Below, piece by piece: positions 8,370 to 17,613 of a stretch of 64,000 bases of DNA. The DNA comes from Thiodiazotropha sp050291245. Lineage in GTDB: Bacteria; Pseudomonadota; Gammaproteobacteria; Chromatiales; Chromatiaceae. How positions within the stretch are numbered: the stretch's first letter is position 1; each line of letters opens with the position of its first letter. The stretch spans positions 1 through 64,000 of the forward strand of contig JBNKJP010000058.1 in the NCBI GenBank assembly GCA_050291245.1, written 5' to 3'. The translations under genes were made by a program, and so were the position numbers. The notes under the pieces were generated by a model. The model did no database searches, was not told the origin of the DNA, and saw only the letters and a list, made by a program, of their open reading frames with translations.

Positions 8370-9095
8370 ATGAACGCACTGCAAACTCTCGTTACCTCAC
8401 TGCTCCTCATCCCCCCCCTGGTACAGGCCCAGCAAGTGGAGGAAAGCACAACCACGCCACAAACCGCCGCGGACCTGTTGGTGATCATCGGCGCCTCCTA
8501 TGCGGAAAACTGGTCCATCCCTCAGGTGGGATGCCTGCAGGTCGTCAATAAAGGTATCAACGGCCAGGTGTCCAGCGAGGTCGAGGAGCGGTTCGCGCAT
8601 GACGCCCTGGATCTTAAACCCAAGGCAGTCCTGATCTGGGGTTTCATCAACGATTTCTCCAATAACCCCCGAGAGATCGAGGATGAAACCCGAGAGACCG
8701 CGATCCGCAACATAGAGGCCATGGCCGAGGCCGCGCATGCCGCCGGGGTGATCCCAGTGCTGGCCACGGAAGTCACCATGGGCGCACCCGACTCGATGAT
8801 CGACAACATCATAGGGTGGATCGGTGAATTACGGGGCAAACGCAGTTTTCAGCAATACATCAGTGACAACGTGATGGCGGTCAACCGCTGGCTACGAGAG
8901 TATGCCGAACAGCAAGGATTTCCCGTGCTCGACATCGAACATCTGATGACCGATGAGAAAGGCAACCGCAAAACCGGTTATTTCGCCTCGGATCTCTCTC
9001 ATATCACCGATCTGGCGTATCAGGATCTGGACGCCTACGCCCTGCCCGAACTGAAGGAATCACTCATCAATGCCAACAAACTTTGCGCGGAATAA
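8370..9095 (+). CDS. Exported SGNH/GDSL-type hydrolase
   Basis: A 241-residue secreted lipase/esterase-like protein. Signal peptide about residues 1-20 (LLLIPPLVQA). The four SGNH blocks are recognisable: nucleophile Ser43 in IIGASY, Gly62 in NKGING, Asn94 in GFIND, and the Asp208/His211 pair in DLSHITD. Such enzymes remove acyl or acetyl groups from lipids or polysaccharides in the periplasm or outside; the substrate is unknown. It stands alone between tRNA-Arg and a hemerythrin gene. No strong ribosome site precedes the ATG. Confidence 0.8.
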   Translation: MNALQTLVTSLLLIPPLVQAQQVEESTTTPQTAADLLVIIGASYAENWSIPQVGCLQVVNKGINGQVSSEVEERFAHDALDLKPKAVLIWGFINDFSNNPREIEDETRETAIRNIEAMAEAAHAAGVIPVLATEVTMGAPDSMIDNIIGWIGELRGKRSFQQYISDNVMAVNRWLREYAEQQGFPVLDIEHLMTDEKGNRKTGYFASDLSHITDLAYQDLDAYALPELKESLINANKLCAE

Positions 9096-9420
9096 AATTC
9101 GCACCGGAAACACGCCACATCTCGCATAATTAAGGGCATTTCAAGGTAGCATTTTTCCCCAACCCGGTTAGACTTTGCCTCTAGCGCAGTCGATCGTGTT
9201 TTGATAATTAAATATTATTCAATAAGTTATCGGACCACGAACCTATGACGCGCAACGCTCTGGCCGGCCCGACCCGGTCGCAGAAAAAGATCCGGATGTT
9301 CCGACAACACATCCGCTAATCGCCACTTTGCGTAAGAAAGACACGACCTCCGCGCAGGAGATCAGCAGCAATACCCCAAGGGTCGAACCCTCATTGCCGC
9401 TGAAAAATAGGGAGATATTT
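9096..9420. other. AT-rich spacer upstream of hemerythrin
   Basis: No gene I can support. An in-frame ATG at 9328 would extend the hemerythrin by 31 residues, but the extension has no family similarity and the GTG at 9421 has the better ribosome site. Presumed promoter region. Confidence 0.4.
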
Positions 9421-9891
9421 GTGATAAAGCCGTTTTTTCTTTGGCGCGATGATTGGGAACTCGATTTCGATTGCCTCGACAAGCAGCACCATCAAATCGT
9501 CAACGCCATGAATAAACTTCACCAGGCGCTTGTTCAAGGCCCTGACAACCCTCCCAGCGACAAAAATTCAATCACCCGCCTGCTCAACACCCTGGCCGAT
9601 CTGGTGCGCAGTCATTTCAAGATTGAGGAATACCTGATGCGTCTTCACGAGTATCCGGAGTTGCTGACCCATCGCCGCGAACATCGCTTTCTAATGGCCG
9701 AATTGCAGGTCTGTATCCGGGACCATGAAGCAAACCGAAAACGGTTTAGTCTTGACACCCTGACAGCACTCAAACATTGGCAGATAAACCATGTGATCGA
9801 TAACGACCAACGATTTGCGGATTATCTCAAATCCCAGTCCCTGACCACCCTGGAAAAGGCCTTTAAGGACTATACCGAATCGGGGTCTTAG
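9421..9891 (+). CDS. Bacteriohemerythrin
   Basis: Single-domain, cytoplasmic O2-binding di-iron protein, 156 residues from the GTG at 9421 (GGGAG box 6 bases upstream). All expected iron ligands are in place: His23 (DKQHH), His65 and Glu69 (HFKIE), His84 and His88 (HRREH), His124 and Asp129 (HVIDND). The complete set supports a working site. Members sense, store or deliver oxygen, often in microaerophiles or together with chemotaxis. It appears monocistronic; a degenerate REP unit follows. Confidence 0.92.
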   Translation: MIKPFFLWRDDWELDFDCLDKQHHQIVNAMNKLHQALVQGPDNPPSDKNSITRLLNTLADLVRSHFKIEEYLMRLHEYPELLTHRREHRFLMAELQVCIRDHEANRKRFSLDTLTALKHWQINHVIDNDQRFADYLKSQSLTTLEKAFKDYTESGS

Positions 9892-9974
9892 GCCAATGGC
9901 CTTACATAAGAATTGAACCGCAAATATTCGCCAATCACCGCAAATATCCGCAAACGGGTTCAGTAACCAAAAAC

Positions 9975-10035
9975 CACCGTCATCCCGGCGTATGCCAGAG
10001 AAGTGGTGCATCCCTGCATCACTTCGCCGGCATAC
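9975..10035. repeat. Degenerate REP unit, family 2
   Basis: GTCATCCCGGCGTATGCC at about 9982 is the first half of the family-2 palindrome, followed by a second imperfect palindrome around GTGCATCCCTGCATCAC and GCCGGCATACGG. It lies before the ABC operon. Confidence 0.6.
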
Positions 10036-10108
10036 GGTTGTATCGTTTTGTAGCCAGATTACGAATCCCACACTCGGAGCGCTATACTCACAGGGAAGGG
10101 AGCTGCCT

Positions 10109-10840
10109 GTGTCCTCGCCAGAAACTCATCAATCCCCGACCATCACCCTGCAGGGTGAGGCTCTGACCAAGATCTACCACACCGGGAGTGTGGAGGTACC
10201 CGCGCTGCGCGGCGTGGACATTAACCTCTACGAACGGGAACTGGTGGTACTGCTCGGCCCCTCCGGCAGCGGCAAATCGACCCTGCTGAACATCCTTGGC
10301 GGACTGGACACCCCGTCCAGCGGGCGGGTGCGCTTTCGGGACCTGGAGATCACGACCGGCAACGAGACCACCCTGACCCGCTACCGACGCGACCATGTCG
10401 GTTTTGTGTTCCAGTTCTACAACCTGATCCCCAGCCTTACCGCCCTGGAGAACGTGGCCCTGGTCACCGAGATCGCAACCCACCCCATGGACCCGGCCGA
10501 TGCCCTCGCCCTGGTGGGTCTGCAGGAGCGCCTGCACCATTTTCCCGCCCAGCTCTCCGGAGGCGAACAGCAGCGGGTCGCCATCGCCCGGGCCATAGCC
10601 AAACGCCCGGACGTGCTGCTGTGCGACGAACCCACCGGCGCCCTGGACAGCCACACCGGCATCCTGGTGCTGGAGGCGATCGAACGGGTTAACCGGGAGA
10701 TGGGTACCACCACCGCGGTGATCACCCACAACACGGTGATCGGCGGGATGGCCGACCGGGTGCTGCATTTCGGCGACGGCCAGGTCATTCAGAGCGAAAC
10801 CAACACCTGCCGGCAATCCGCCGGTGAGTTGAGCTGGTAA
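10109..10840 (+). CDS. ABC transporter ATP-binding protein (MacB/LolD type)
   Basis: ATPase of an efflux or lipoprotein-handling ABC system, 243 residues from the GTG at 10109, which has GGAAGGGAG just upstream; the ATG at 9992 would start inside a REP unit. Walker A GPSGSGKST at 50-58, Q-loop FQFYNL, signature LSGGEQQR near 148, Walker B LLCDEPTGALD near 170, and H-loop VITHN. Highly similar in style to the LolD/MacB/Salmonella-type exporters. The stop overlaps the permease ATG (TAATG), so the two subunits are translationally coupled. Confidence 0.93.
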   Translation: MSSPETHQSPTITLQGEALTKIYHTGSVEVPALRGVDINLYERELVVLLGPSGSGKSTLLNILGGLDTPSSGRVRFRDLEITTGNETTLTRYRRDHVGFVFQFYNLIPSLTALENVALVTEIATHPMDPADALALVGLQERLHHFPAQLSGGEQQRVAIARAIAKRPDVLLCDEPTGALDSHTGILVLEAIERVNREMGTTTAVITHNTVIGGMADRVLHFGDGQVIQSETNTCRQSAGELSW

Positions 10841-13203
10841 TGCGTACCCTGGATCGCAAACTATTGCGCAATCTCTGGAAACTCAGAGGACAGGTACTCG
10901 CCATCGCCGTGGTCATCGCCTCGGGGGTGGCGGTGCTGGTGATGTCCCTCTCGGCCCTCCAGGCCCTGCAGGACACCACCGCGGCCTACTATGAACGACA
11001 GCGCTTCGGGGATGTCTTCGCCACCATGAAGCGGGCCCCCCAGCGACTGATCGAGCGCATCCGGGCAATCCCCGGGGTGCGTTCGGTGGATGACCGGATT
11101 CAGCAGATGGCCACCCTTTCGATCACGGGCTTTGACGAACCGGTGATGGGCCAGTTGGTCTCCATTCCCGAGTCCGGAGAGTCCCGTCTCAACCAGCTGG
11201 TGATGCGCAGCGGCCGCCGAGTCGCCCTGGGCCACCCCGACGAGGTGGTGCTCAATGAACCCTTTGCCGAGGCCCACAAACTGCAACCCGGAGACCGGCT
11301 CAAGGCCCTGATGAACGGTCATCAACGCACCCTCACCGTAGTGGGCATCGCCCTGTCCCCGGAGTTCGTCTACGCCATCGGCCCCGGGGCTCTGATGCCC
11401 GACAACCTGCGCTACGGGGTCATGTGGCTCGGCCGGGAGGCCCTGGCGGCGGCCTACGACCTGGACGGGGCCTTCAACTCGATCAGTCTCGGCCTGCTCC
11501 ACGGCACCGATCCACAGAGCGTTATCGACCGGCTCGACCGGCTGCTGGAACGCTACGGCAGCCATGGGGCGATCGCCCGCGCGGATCAGATCTCCAACTG
11601 GTTCCTGATGAACGAGATCGAGCAGCTGAAAACCATGTCCACCCTGCTGCCGAGCATCTTCCTGGCGGTGGCCGCGTTCCTCAGCAATATGGTGTTGAGC
11701 CGGCTCATCGCCACCGACCGCAGCGAGATCGGTCTGATGAAGGCATTCGGCTACAGCAACCTGCAGGTGGCCTGGCACTACACCAAGCTGGTGATCGCCA
11801 TGACCCTGGTGGGAATTGTTCTGGGTTGGCTGCTGGGGGCCTGGCTGGGCCGCCTCAACACCGAGATGTACGCGGAGTTCTTCCGCTTTCCGCTGCTCAT
11901 CTTCCGTCCCCATCCCGGGGTCTTCGCCCTGGGTGGGCTGGTGAGTCTAGCGGCAGCCCTCACGGGCAGCCTGGGTTCGGTACGCCGCGCCGCGAAGCTG
12001 CCCCCGGCGGAGGCGATGACCCCACCGCCGCCGCCACTCTATCGCCGTACCCGGCTGTCCAGCAGTCGGATTGCCCATTGGCTGGATCAGCCGACCCGGA
12101 TCATCCTCCGCCAGGTTATCCGCTCCCCGGTACGCGCCCTGATGACCAGTATCGGCATCGCTCTGTCAGTGGCGGTGATGGTCATGGCCCTGCAGTGGAT
12201 CGACGCCATCGAAAAGATCGTTCAGGTCTACTTCAACGATGCCCAGCGTCAGGACATGATGGTGGGCCTGGTGGAGACCCAGCCCGATACGGTATTGGAG
12301 GAGTTTCTGCGCCTGCCCGGAGTCATCGCGGCGGAACCCATGCGCATCAAGAGCGCCGACCTGAGCGCCGGATCACATACTCATCGGGGCGCTATCGAGG
12401 GGCTCCCGTCCGGAGCCCGGCTGCAGCGGGTCTACGATGCCGGTGGACGGGTGGTGGATCTGCCACCGGACGGACTGGTGCTGGCCACCGAACTGGCGAA
12501 AAAGCTCCAGGTGGGGGTCGGAGATTCCGTGTGGGTGGAGATCCGCGAGGGCCGCCAGCCCAAACGCCGGATTCCGGTGGTCGATCTGTTCGAGACCTAT
12601 ATGGCCATGCCCGCCTATCTGAACATCCGCGCCTTCGACCGAATGATGGGTGAACGCCCCGGTGTTGAGGTGGTGAACCTGCTGGTGGACGAACAGGAAC
12701 TGAGCCGCCTCTACCAGCGGCTCAAGGCGCTGCCCAAGGTCTCCGCCATTACCCTCAAGGACGCCGCGGTGAAGGAGTTCCATGACACCATGGCGGAGAC
12801 CCTGATGATGTACGTCAGCTTTTTCGCCGCCTTCGCCTGCGCCCTGGGTTTTGGCGTGGTCTACAACAGCACCCGGATCGCCCTGTCCGAGCGCGGCCGA
12901 GAACTGGCCACCCTGCGAGTACTGGGCTTCCACCGGGGCGAGATCTCCTACATCCTGCTGGGCGAGGCGGCCCTGCTGATCCTGATCGGCTTGCCCCTGG
13001 GCTGCTTTGTGGGACATGCTTTGGGCTGGTTGATGACCCAGGCCATGGATTCCGAACTCTACCGCATCCCGCTGGTGATCAAGGCGGCGACGGACGCCAC
13101 CGCGGTGATGGTCACCCTGGGCGCCACGGCCTTCTCCGCCGCCGTGGTGCGGCGTCGGCTCGACCACCTGGACCTGATCGCCGTCCTCAAGACACGCGAG
13201 TAA
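10840..13203 (+). CDS. ABC transporter permease with two FtsX-like domains
   Basis: A 787-residue permease. It has an N-terminal membrane helix (about 15-37), a periplasmic domain, three helices around 270-400 ending the first FtsX-type half, then a repeat: helix near 430-450, a second periplasmic domain and three C-terminal helices (about 655-780). This duplicated layout resembles LolC/E-like fused or YbbP-like permeases. FtsX landmarks: IGLMKAFGYSNLQVAW in the first half and ATLRVLGFHRGEI in the second. With the ATPase and downstream adaptor it should form a tripartite exporter. Substrate unknown. Confidence 0.92.
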   Translation: MRTLDRKLLRNLWKLRGQVLAIAVVIASGVAVLVMSLSALQALQDTTAAYYERQRFGDVFATMKRAPQRLIERIRAIPGVRSVDDRIQQMATLSITGFDEPVMGQLVSIPESGESRLNQLVMRSGRRVALGHPDEVVLNEPFAEAHKLQPGDRLKALMNGHQRTLTVVGIALSPEFVYAIGPGALMPDNLRYGVMWLGREALAAAYDLDGAFNSISLGLLHGTDPQSVIDRLDRLLERYGSHGAIARADQISNWFLMNEIEQLKTMSTLLPSIFLAVAAFLSNMVLSRLIATDRSEIGLMKAFGYSNLQVAWHYTKLVIAMTLVGIVLGWLLGAWLGRLNTEMYAEFFRFPLLIFRPHPGVFALGGLVSLAAALTGSLGSVRRAAKLPPAEAMTPPPPPLYRRTRLSSSRIAHWLDQPTRIILRQVIRSPVRALMTSIGIALSVAVMVMALQWIDAIEKIVQVYFNDAQRQDMMVGLVETQPDTVLEEFLRLPGVIAAEPMRIKSADLSAGSHTHRGAIEGLPSGARLQRVYDAGGRVVDLPPDGLVLATELAKKLQVGVGDSVWVEIREGRQPKRRIPVVDLFETYMAMPAYLNIRAFDRMMGERPGVEVVNLLVDEQELSRLYQRLKALPKVSAITLKDAAVKEFHDTMAETLMMYVSFFAAFACALGFGVVYNSTRIALSERGRELATLRVLGFHRGEISYILLGEAALLILIGLPLGCFVGHALGWLMTQAMDSELYRIPLVIKAATDATAVMVTLGATAFSAAVVRRRLDHLDLIAVLKTRE

Positions 13204-13208
13204 ACCTC

Positions 13209-14420
13209 ATGAGCGCACACTGGAAACGTATTCTCATCTGGACCCTGCTGGGCACCCTGCTGCTCGGCGGTTTGATCTGGGCCTTCAGCCCCCGACCGGT
13301 GCCCGTGGACCTGGTTACGCTTGAACCGGGAGCCTTGACCGTCACCATTGATGACGAAGGCGAGACCCGGGTGCGGGACATCTTTGTCTTGTCCGCGCCG
13401 ATCAGCGGGCGCGCCCTGCGTATCGATGCCGAGGTGGGCGATCAGGTGGTCGCCGAACAGACCCTGCTGGCGGAGATCGAGCCCATCGACCCCACCCTGC
13501 TCGATCCCCGCAGCGAGGCCCAGGCCCGGGCGGACATCCAGGCGGCGGAGGCCAACCGGGTACTGGCCGAGGCCTCGGTCAAAGAGGCCCAGGTGGAGTT
13601 GGATTTCGCCCTCAAGGAGTTGCAGCGCTCTCGCAAACTGCGCCAGGACGCGATGATCTCGGCCCGGGAACTGGAATCCGCTGAACTGTCCTACGAAACC
13701 CGTCTGGCGGCCCTCGACACCGCCCATGCCAACCGCCAGGCGCGTCAGGCGGAACTGGCCCGGGCCAAGGCCCAGCTGATCTCGCCCACCCAACCCCGGG
13801 ACGCGACCAGCGACTGCCAATGCGTACCGATCCGCGCCCCCATCGACGGGCGGGTATTGAAGATCGTGCATAAAAGCGCCGGCGTTGTGAGCGCCGGAGA
13901 ACCCTTGCTTGAGATCGGCAATCCCGCCGATCTGGAGATCGTCTCCGACCTGCTCTCCTCCGATGCGGTGAAGGTCCGGGCGGGGCAAAAGGTGCTGATC
14001 GAAAATTGGGGGGGTGATGAGACCCTGGAGGGGGTCGTACGCCGGGTGGAACCCTTCGGGTTCACCAAGATCTCCGCCCTGGGCATCGAGGAGCAGCGGG
14101 TCAATGTCATCATCGACTTCACCACTCCTCATGAGGAGTGGTCACGTATCGCCCACGGTTACCAGGTGGAATTGCGCATCATCCTGTGGCAGGGTGATTC
14201 GGTCCTCAAGTTGCCGCTCACCGCCCTGTTCCGTGAGGGCAACAAGTGGGCGGTGTTTGTCGACCAGGATGGCAAGGCATCCCTGCGACACATCAAAATC
14301 GGACGCCGAACCGGACTGGAAGCGGAAATCCTTGAGGGGTTGAAGCCCGGCGAACGGATCGTGATACACCCCGGTGAGCAGATCGCGGAGGGTGTACTCA
14401 TAGAGGACAGAAACCTCTAA
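13209..14420 (+). CDS. Periplasmic adaptor subunit (HlyD/RND-MFP type)
   Basis: 403 residues with one N-terminal membrane anchor (about 8-27), a split lipoyl/barrel-sandwich domain (ISGRALRIDAEVGDQVV near 65-81 and APIDGRVLKIVHKSAGVV near 212-229) flanking an alpha-hairpin coiled coil (about 100-190, Ala/Glu/Arg rich), then beta-barrel and membrane-proximal domains. It links the inner-membrane ABC pump to an outer-membrane channel. Starts 5 bases after the permease stop. No TolC-like gene is in the window. Confidence 0.92.
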   Translation: MSAHWKRILIWTLLGTLLLGGLIWAFSPRPVPVDLVTLEPGALTVTIDDEGETRVRDIFVLSAPISGRALRIDAEVGDQVVAEQTLLAEIEPIDPTLLDPRSEAQARADIQAAEANRVLAEASVKEAQVELDFALKELQRSRKLRQDAMISARELESAELSYETRLAALDTAHANRQARQAELARAKAQLISPTQPRDATSDCQCVPIRAPIDGRVLKIVHKSAGVVSAGEPLLEIGNPADLEIVSDLLSSDAVKVRAGQKVLIENWGGDETLEGVVRRVEPFGFTKISALGIEEQRVNVIIDFTTPHEEWSRIAHGYQVELRIILWQGDSVLKLPLTALFREGNKWAVFVDQDGKASLRHIKIGRRTGLEAEILEGLKPGERIVIHPGEQIAEGVLIEDRNL

Positions 14421-14493
14421 GCTGTTTCACCGATGGTGTTCTGATTAGTATCGGAGGCGCCTGTTATGTCTTCTCTATCACATGCGCTCAAGG

Positions 14494-14910
14494 TTAGTCA
14501 TGAAACTTAATCTCATTGTCCTTACACCATGCCCTCAAGGCATCCTCCTGTGCCTTGGCTTCAAACTCATACCAGCTATCCAGGGCATCTACTCTCTCCA
14601 GTAGATCTTTGAATCTGGCATAAGCACCCTTTGCACAGAACATTGCCTCGATCTTTTCAGCTTCACTCGGCAGATATGTATAAGCAAATCTAAGTACCAG
14701 CCTTTTCCCCAACTCCAATTCATTCTTGTGGGGAATCTCTATATATTTGTCATCATCAATATCTTCCGGCAGTTCTTCTTCATAGCCGCCATGTTCGGAA
14801 TAGCAGTATATCTTTCCCGTCTCTCTATCCAGATACGCCTGATTTTCACCTATTTGAGCGAAGCTCACAAAATCAAATGCATCCTGTATGTCTTTAAATA
14901 TTATGGCCAT
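14494..14910 (-). CDS. UPF0158 family protein
   Basis: 138 residues from MAIIFKDI. Matches the UPF0158 pattern: an N-terminal FDFVSF segment, AYLDRETGKIY, EELPEDIDDDKYIEIPHKNELELG and the C-terminal ALRAWCKDN. A small cytoplasmic acidic protein of unknown function. A longer frame from 14973 is possible, but family members begin close to the chosen ATG. No clear ribosome site. AT-richer than its neighbours. Confidence 0.85.
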   Translation of the reverse strand: MAIIFKDIQDAFDFVSFAQIGENQAYLDRETGKIYCYSEHGGYEEELPEDIDDDKYIEIPHKNELELGKRLVLRFAYTYLPSEAEKIEAMFCAKGAYARFKDLLERVDALDSWYEFEAKAQEDALRAWCKDNEIKFHD

Positions 14911-15034
14911 ACTGTTCGGTACTGATGAATTTTTAGTGTGCGATAAGTATAAGAACAATAACCGCAACCCCACTGTCGATCAAGGTTGAAACAAGAGTCT
15001 GGGCATGCCTGGTACTTAGATAGTGACGACTTTC

Positions 15035-15131
15035 GATTCCGGCCTGCGCCGGAATGACGGATACGGCTTCCCGTCATTCTGGCGGATGCCAGAATCCAGA
15101 TACCGCATAAGCCGGAATCCTGGAAGGCGGT
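15035..15131. repeat. REP element, family 2 (copy A)
   Basis: Two palindromes, GATTCCGGCCTGCGCCGGAA and CATTCTGGCGGATGCCAGAA, separated by GACGGATACGGCTTCCCGT, then AATCCTGGAA. It is almost identical to copy B at 22473-22569 about 7.4 kb away. Confidence 0.85.
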
Positions 15132-15376
15132 AACGCAAACCGCTCTACTAATGGTCACGACCAGCGGTATGGCCGGTAAAGCGGATATCAAGGATGTGCG
15201 TATTGAGTGTAGGGTTACCTGCACTTTCAACGTAACGGTCAGACATGCTGACACGGGCAGGAAACACGATGCGAAGCGCTTGGAAGTGTTGGCGCAGGAC
15301 AGTGTTCGATTTACCGCTTCAGTTCACTGGCACGAAGTTTTAGTGCAAAGCATCAAGAGAGAGTGCCCTGGGGCAT

Positions 15377-15400
15377 GCTGAGTACCCGTTTCAGGCACTA
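15377..15400. repeat. 24-bp direct repeat, left copy
   Basis: This element, containing the core TACCCGTTTCAGGCA, recurs at 17295-17318 with two mismatches. The two copies bracket the PSD-like gene. Confidence 0.6.
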
Positions 15401-15620
15401 TGCCCGCAGGCACCGGGATCAAGTCTTGAATCTTGAATTCTGCCATTTTGTGCTTACACTGATTTGTCATGGCAAGGTCACTACGCATAGAGGCGCGTGA
15501 CGCATTCCTGATACTACGCGCGAAAAGAAGTTACCCGATTCAAAAGACCATGCACCGACTCTGAGCGGATGGAATCTGCTGCGTTGACCCAGCAGCACTC
15601 AACCTACACAAGGAGAAGTC

Positions 15621-17036
15621 ATGAACAGAGTCTTAGACAGGATTGCGTCAATAGTAATACTGGCGGGCATATCGGTGTCCGATGTCGCATCGGCGGCTGG
15701 TTGTGCGGATGTGCCCCGCCAACCCGCAACCAAGGACCTTATGCAACTGCTCGCCGAGGAACCGGCATTGAGCCGTTCCCTAAAAGCGTCGATCGTCCGA
15801 GGCCAGGAGGTCAATAGCGATCCCAAAACCAACCCGGTAAGCAGTATCGAAGATTATTTCGACTTCATTGATGCCTTAGTGACCTATAGCCCCCAGAACC
15901 TGGTCTCCGGCGATTTTAAAGCCGGTATCCGTGTCGGTATGGATGGTGCCAATTATTGCAACTGGAATATCCTCGACCTGTTGTCTTACAGCTATTTCCT
16001 CGTTGATCGCCAGCTCACCACCGATCCACGGGGGCAGCTGCAATTTATGAATCCCAAGTTCGGTGCTTGGCTGCGCAACGTCGCTGAGTATTGGGGGCAG
16101 TATCTGGAAACCAAACCTTCGGCGGTGAATATCCCAGAATTCATCTCGGATCCCAATTTCGGCGATTGGTATTGTCCGCCAAAAGGAGGCTATGCCACCT
16201 TCCAGGAATTCTTTACTCGTGAACTTTGCCCGACGCAGTTTCCCAACGGCTCACGCCCTGTCCATGGCTACGATGACCCTAACACGGTGGTTTCCATCGG
16301 CGATAGCATATCGGCGGGTTGGTGGCCGATCAGCACCGACGGCAAGCTGGTGACCGCCTATGACAGCGCAAGCCAGGCGGGCGTGCCGATCAAGGGTAAG
16401 CTCTACAACGACGTGCATGATTTCATCCTGGGCGGAGAGGGTGAAAAAGTGCTGGAGGAGTTCGGCTCCATCGATCCTGCCATCTTCAATAGCGGAATCT
16501 GGACCCACCAGTTTTTGAATGTCAACAACTACCATCGGCTACATGTACCGGTGGCTGGCGAGATCATCTATCTGAAGCACATCCAATCGGGTGTGCGGCT
16601 GAAATCCGGTTGGGTGCAGGCGCAGGAGCCGGCGGGCACCTCTTATTATGATCCCCAGGACACCCCCGACTGGCAGTTTGGCCAGACTCGGATGGTGATC
16701 GGGATCAAAACCCTGGACTCCGGCATCGTAATTATCTCACCCATGGGTATGGCGCAGGTTTCATCCATTGAGAAGCGAAAATGGGTGGTTAAAGGAGCAA
16801 AGGCCCAAAAGGGCTGGGAGTTTGCGAACTTTGCCTTCGGAGGCTCGGACTTCGTTGTCATTTTCCAGCCAGAGGCGAAGTTTGTTCTGACTGCTCCCAC
16901 TGTCGACCAGGTCCCGCCCGGTGATGGCGTCAACTATGCGCTTTCTTTGCAGGGTACCAAGTATGGTTGTTTTGGCAACAGCCCCGATTGTAGCGATAAG
17001 GTGGGAAACCCGCCTGCGCCACCCAAAGACAAGTAA
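15621..17036 (+). CDS. Exported phosphatidylserine decarboxylase-like protein
   Basis: 471 residues with a signal peptide (about 1-25, ending ASAA). The body carries the PSD fold motifs in order: FQEFFTREL near 195 with a following RPV, IKGKLYNDVHDFILGG near 255, HQFLNVNNYHRLHVPVAG near 297, and the C-terminal FAFGGSDFVV near 415, where the serine of GGS is the expected self-cleavage site that becomes the pyruvoyl cofactor. Classical PSDs make phosphatidylethanolamine at the inner face of the membrane and have no signal peptide, so this is a periplasmic or secreted relative with perhaps another substrate. AAGGAG lies 6 bases before the ATG. Single gene between repeats. Confidence 0.82.
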   Translation: MNRVLDRIASIVILAGISVSDVASAAGCADVPRQPATKDLMQLLAEEPALSRSLKASIVRGQEVNSDPKTNPVSSIEDYFDFIDALVTYSPQNLVSGDFKAGIRVGMDGANYCNWNILDLLSYSYFLVDRQLTTDPRGQLQFMNPKFGAWLRNVAEYWGQYLETKPSAVNIPEFISDPNFGDWYCPPKGGYATFQEFFTRELCPTQFPNGSRPVHGYDDPNTVVSIGDSISAGWWPISTDGKLVTAYDSASQAGVPIKGKLYNDVHDFILGGEGEKVLEEFGSIDPAIFNSGIWTHQFLNVNNYHRLHVPVAGEIIYLKHIQSGVRLKSGWVQAQEPAGTSYYDPQDTPDWQFGQTRMVIGIKTLDSGIVIISPMGMAQVSSIEKRKWVVKGAKAQKGWEFANFAFGGSDFVVIFQPEAKFVLTAPTVDQVPPGDGVNYALSLQGTKYGCFGNSPDCSDKVGNPPAPPKDK

Positions 17037-17150
17037 GGCCATTTGGAATAGCATCGGACGCAGGGACGCGGCTGTCGAACGATCAGGAATAGCTTAACGG
17101 TCTGCTCCACGATTTCTTGTTTGCACGGCATTTGTTAAAGAATCATAAAT

Positions 17151-17290
17151 ATCCCCAAGTCTGTCAATTGCATCAACCTGCCAGTACCTACGCCACCGAG
17201 AGGGCGGTTTTCGTAGCAGCGGTCGCCGGCCGCGATCAAATCCTATCGCGAGCAGCGCTCGCTCAGGGTAGGGAACGACTGACGGGAACA
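17151..17290. repeat. ~150-bp direct repeat, left copy (includes family-3 REP)
   Basis: Begins ATCCCCAAGTCTGTCAATTG and ends GACGGGAACA. The core is the palindrome GCGGTCGCCGGCCGCGAT ... TCGCGAGCAGCGCTCGCTC, of the widespread 'GGAGCGGCGCTCGCGA' REP type. The whole unit, not just the palindrome, recurs at 20511-20665. Confidence 0.8.
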
Positions 17291-17294
17291 CTAG

Positions 17295-17318
17295 GCTGAA
17301 TACCCGTTTCAGGCATTA
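17295..17318. repeat. 24-bp direct repeat, right copy
   Basis: Partner of 15377-15400 with two mismatches. Confidence 0.6.
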
Positions 17319-17613
17319 TCCATAGGATCTGCTCCTGTCCGCCAGCGGCGTCATAACTCATCACAATCAGCTTATAGTGTGTTTGTTTTAACAAGCTCAA
17401 TTGAAGTAGACTCATCTGCAACAGATAGCACACACCCGGTGTTCCTTTACAGTTAAGAGCCTGAATGGCTCAGAAACCAAAGAAATTCCGGACAGCACAG
17501 AATGCACGTAATTATTAATATTATTAAGTAGCGGTATGATAAATTTTTTGACTGTTTTCAGAAATCAATTCATTCATGGCAATATCGACCACATAAGAAG
17601 ACGGTTTCGTGAT

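Larger units (their letters stand above)
14911..15620. other. Repeat-bearing spacer before the PSD-like gene
   Basis: Contains a ~97-bp family-2 REP element (15035-15131) and, further on, a 24-bp sequence (15377-15400) that recurs after the next gene. A 76-codon frame at 15151-15381 has no recognisable features and is not called. The last part presumably carries the promoter of the PSD-like gene. Confidence 0.5.
17037..17613. other. Repeat-bearing spacer upstream of the large lipoprotein
   Basis: Holds the left copy of a long direct repeat (17151-17290) and the right copy of the 24-bp repeat (17295-17318). The rest is AT-rich and presumably contains the promoter of the next gene. No RNA gene seen. 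Confidence 0.5.

Noticed and set aside
8070..9891. Integrated element at tRNA-Arg
   Set aside because: No integrase and no second copy of the tRNA 3' end seen in the window.
15151..15381. 76-codon open frame
   Set aside because: No ribosome site, domain or compositional support.
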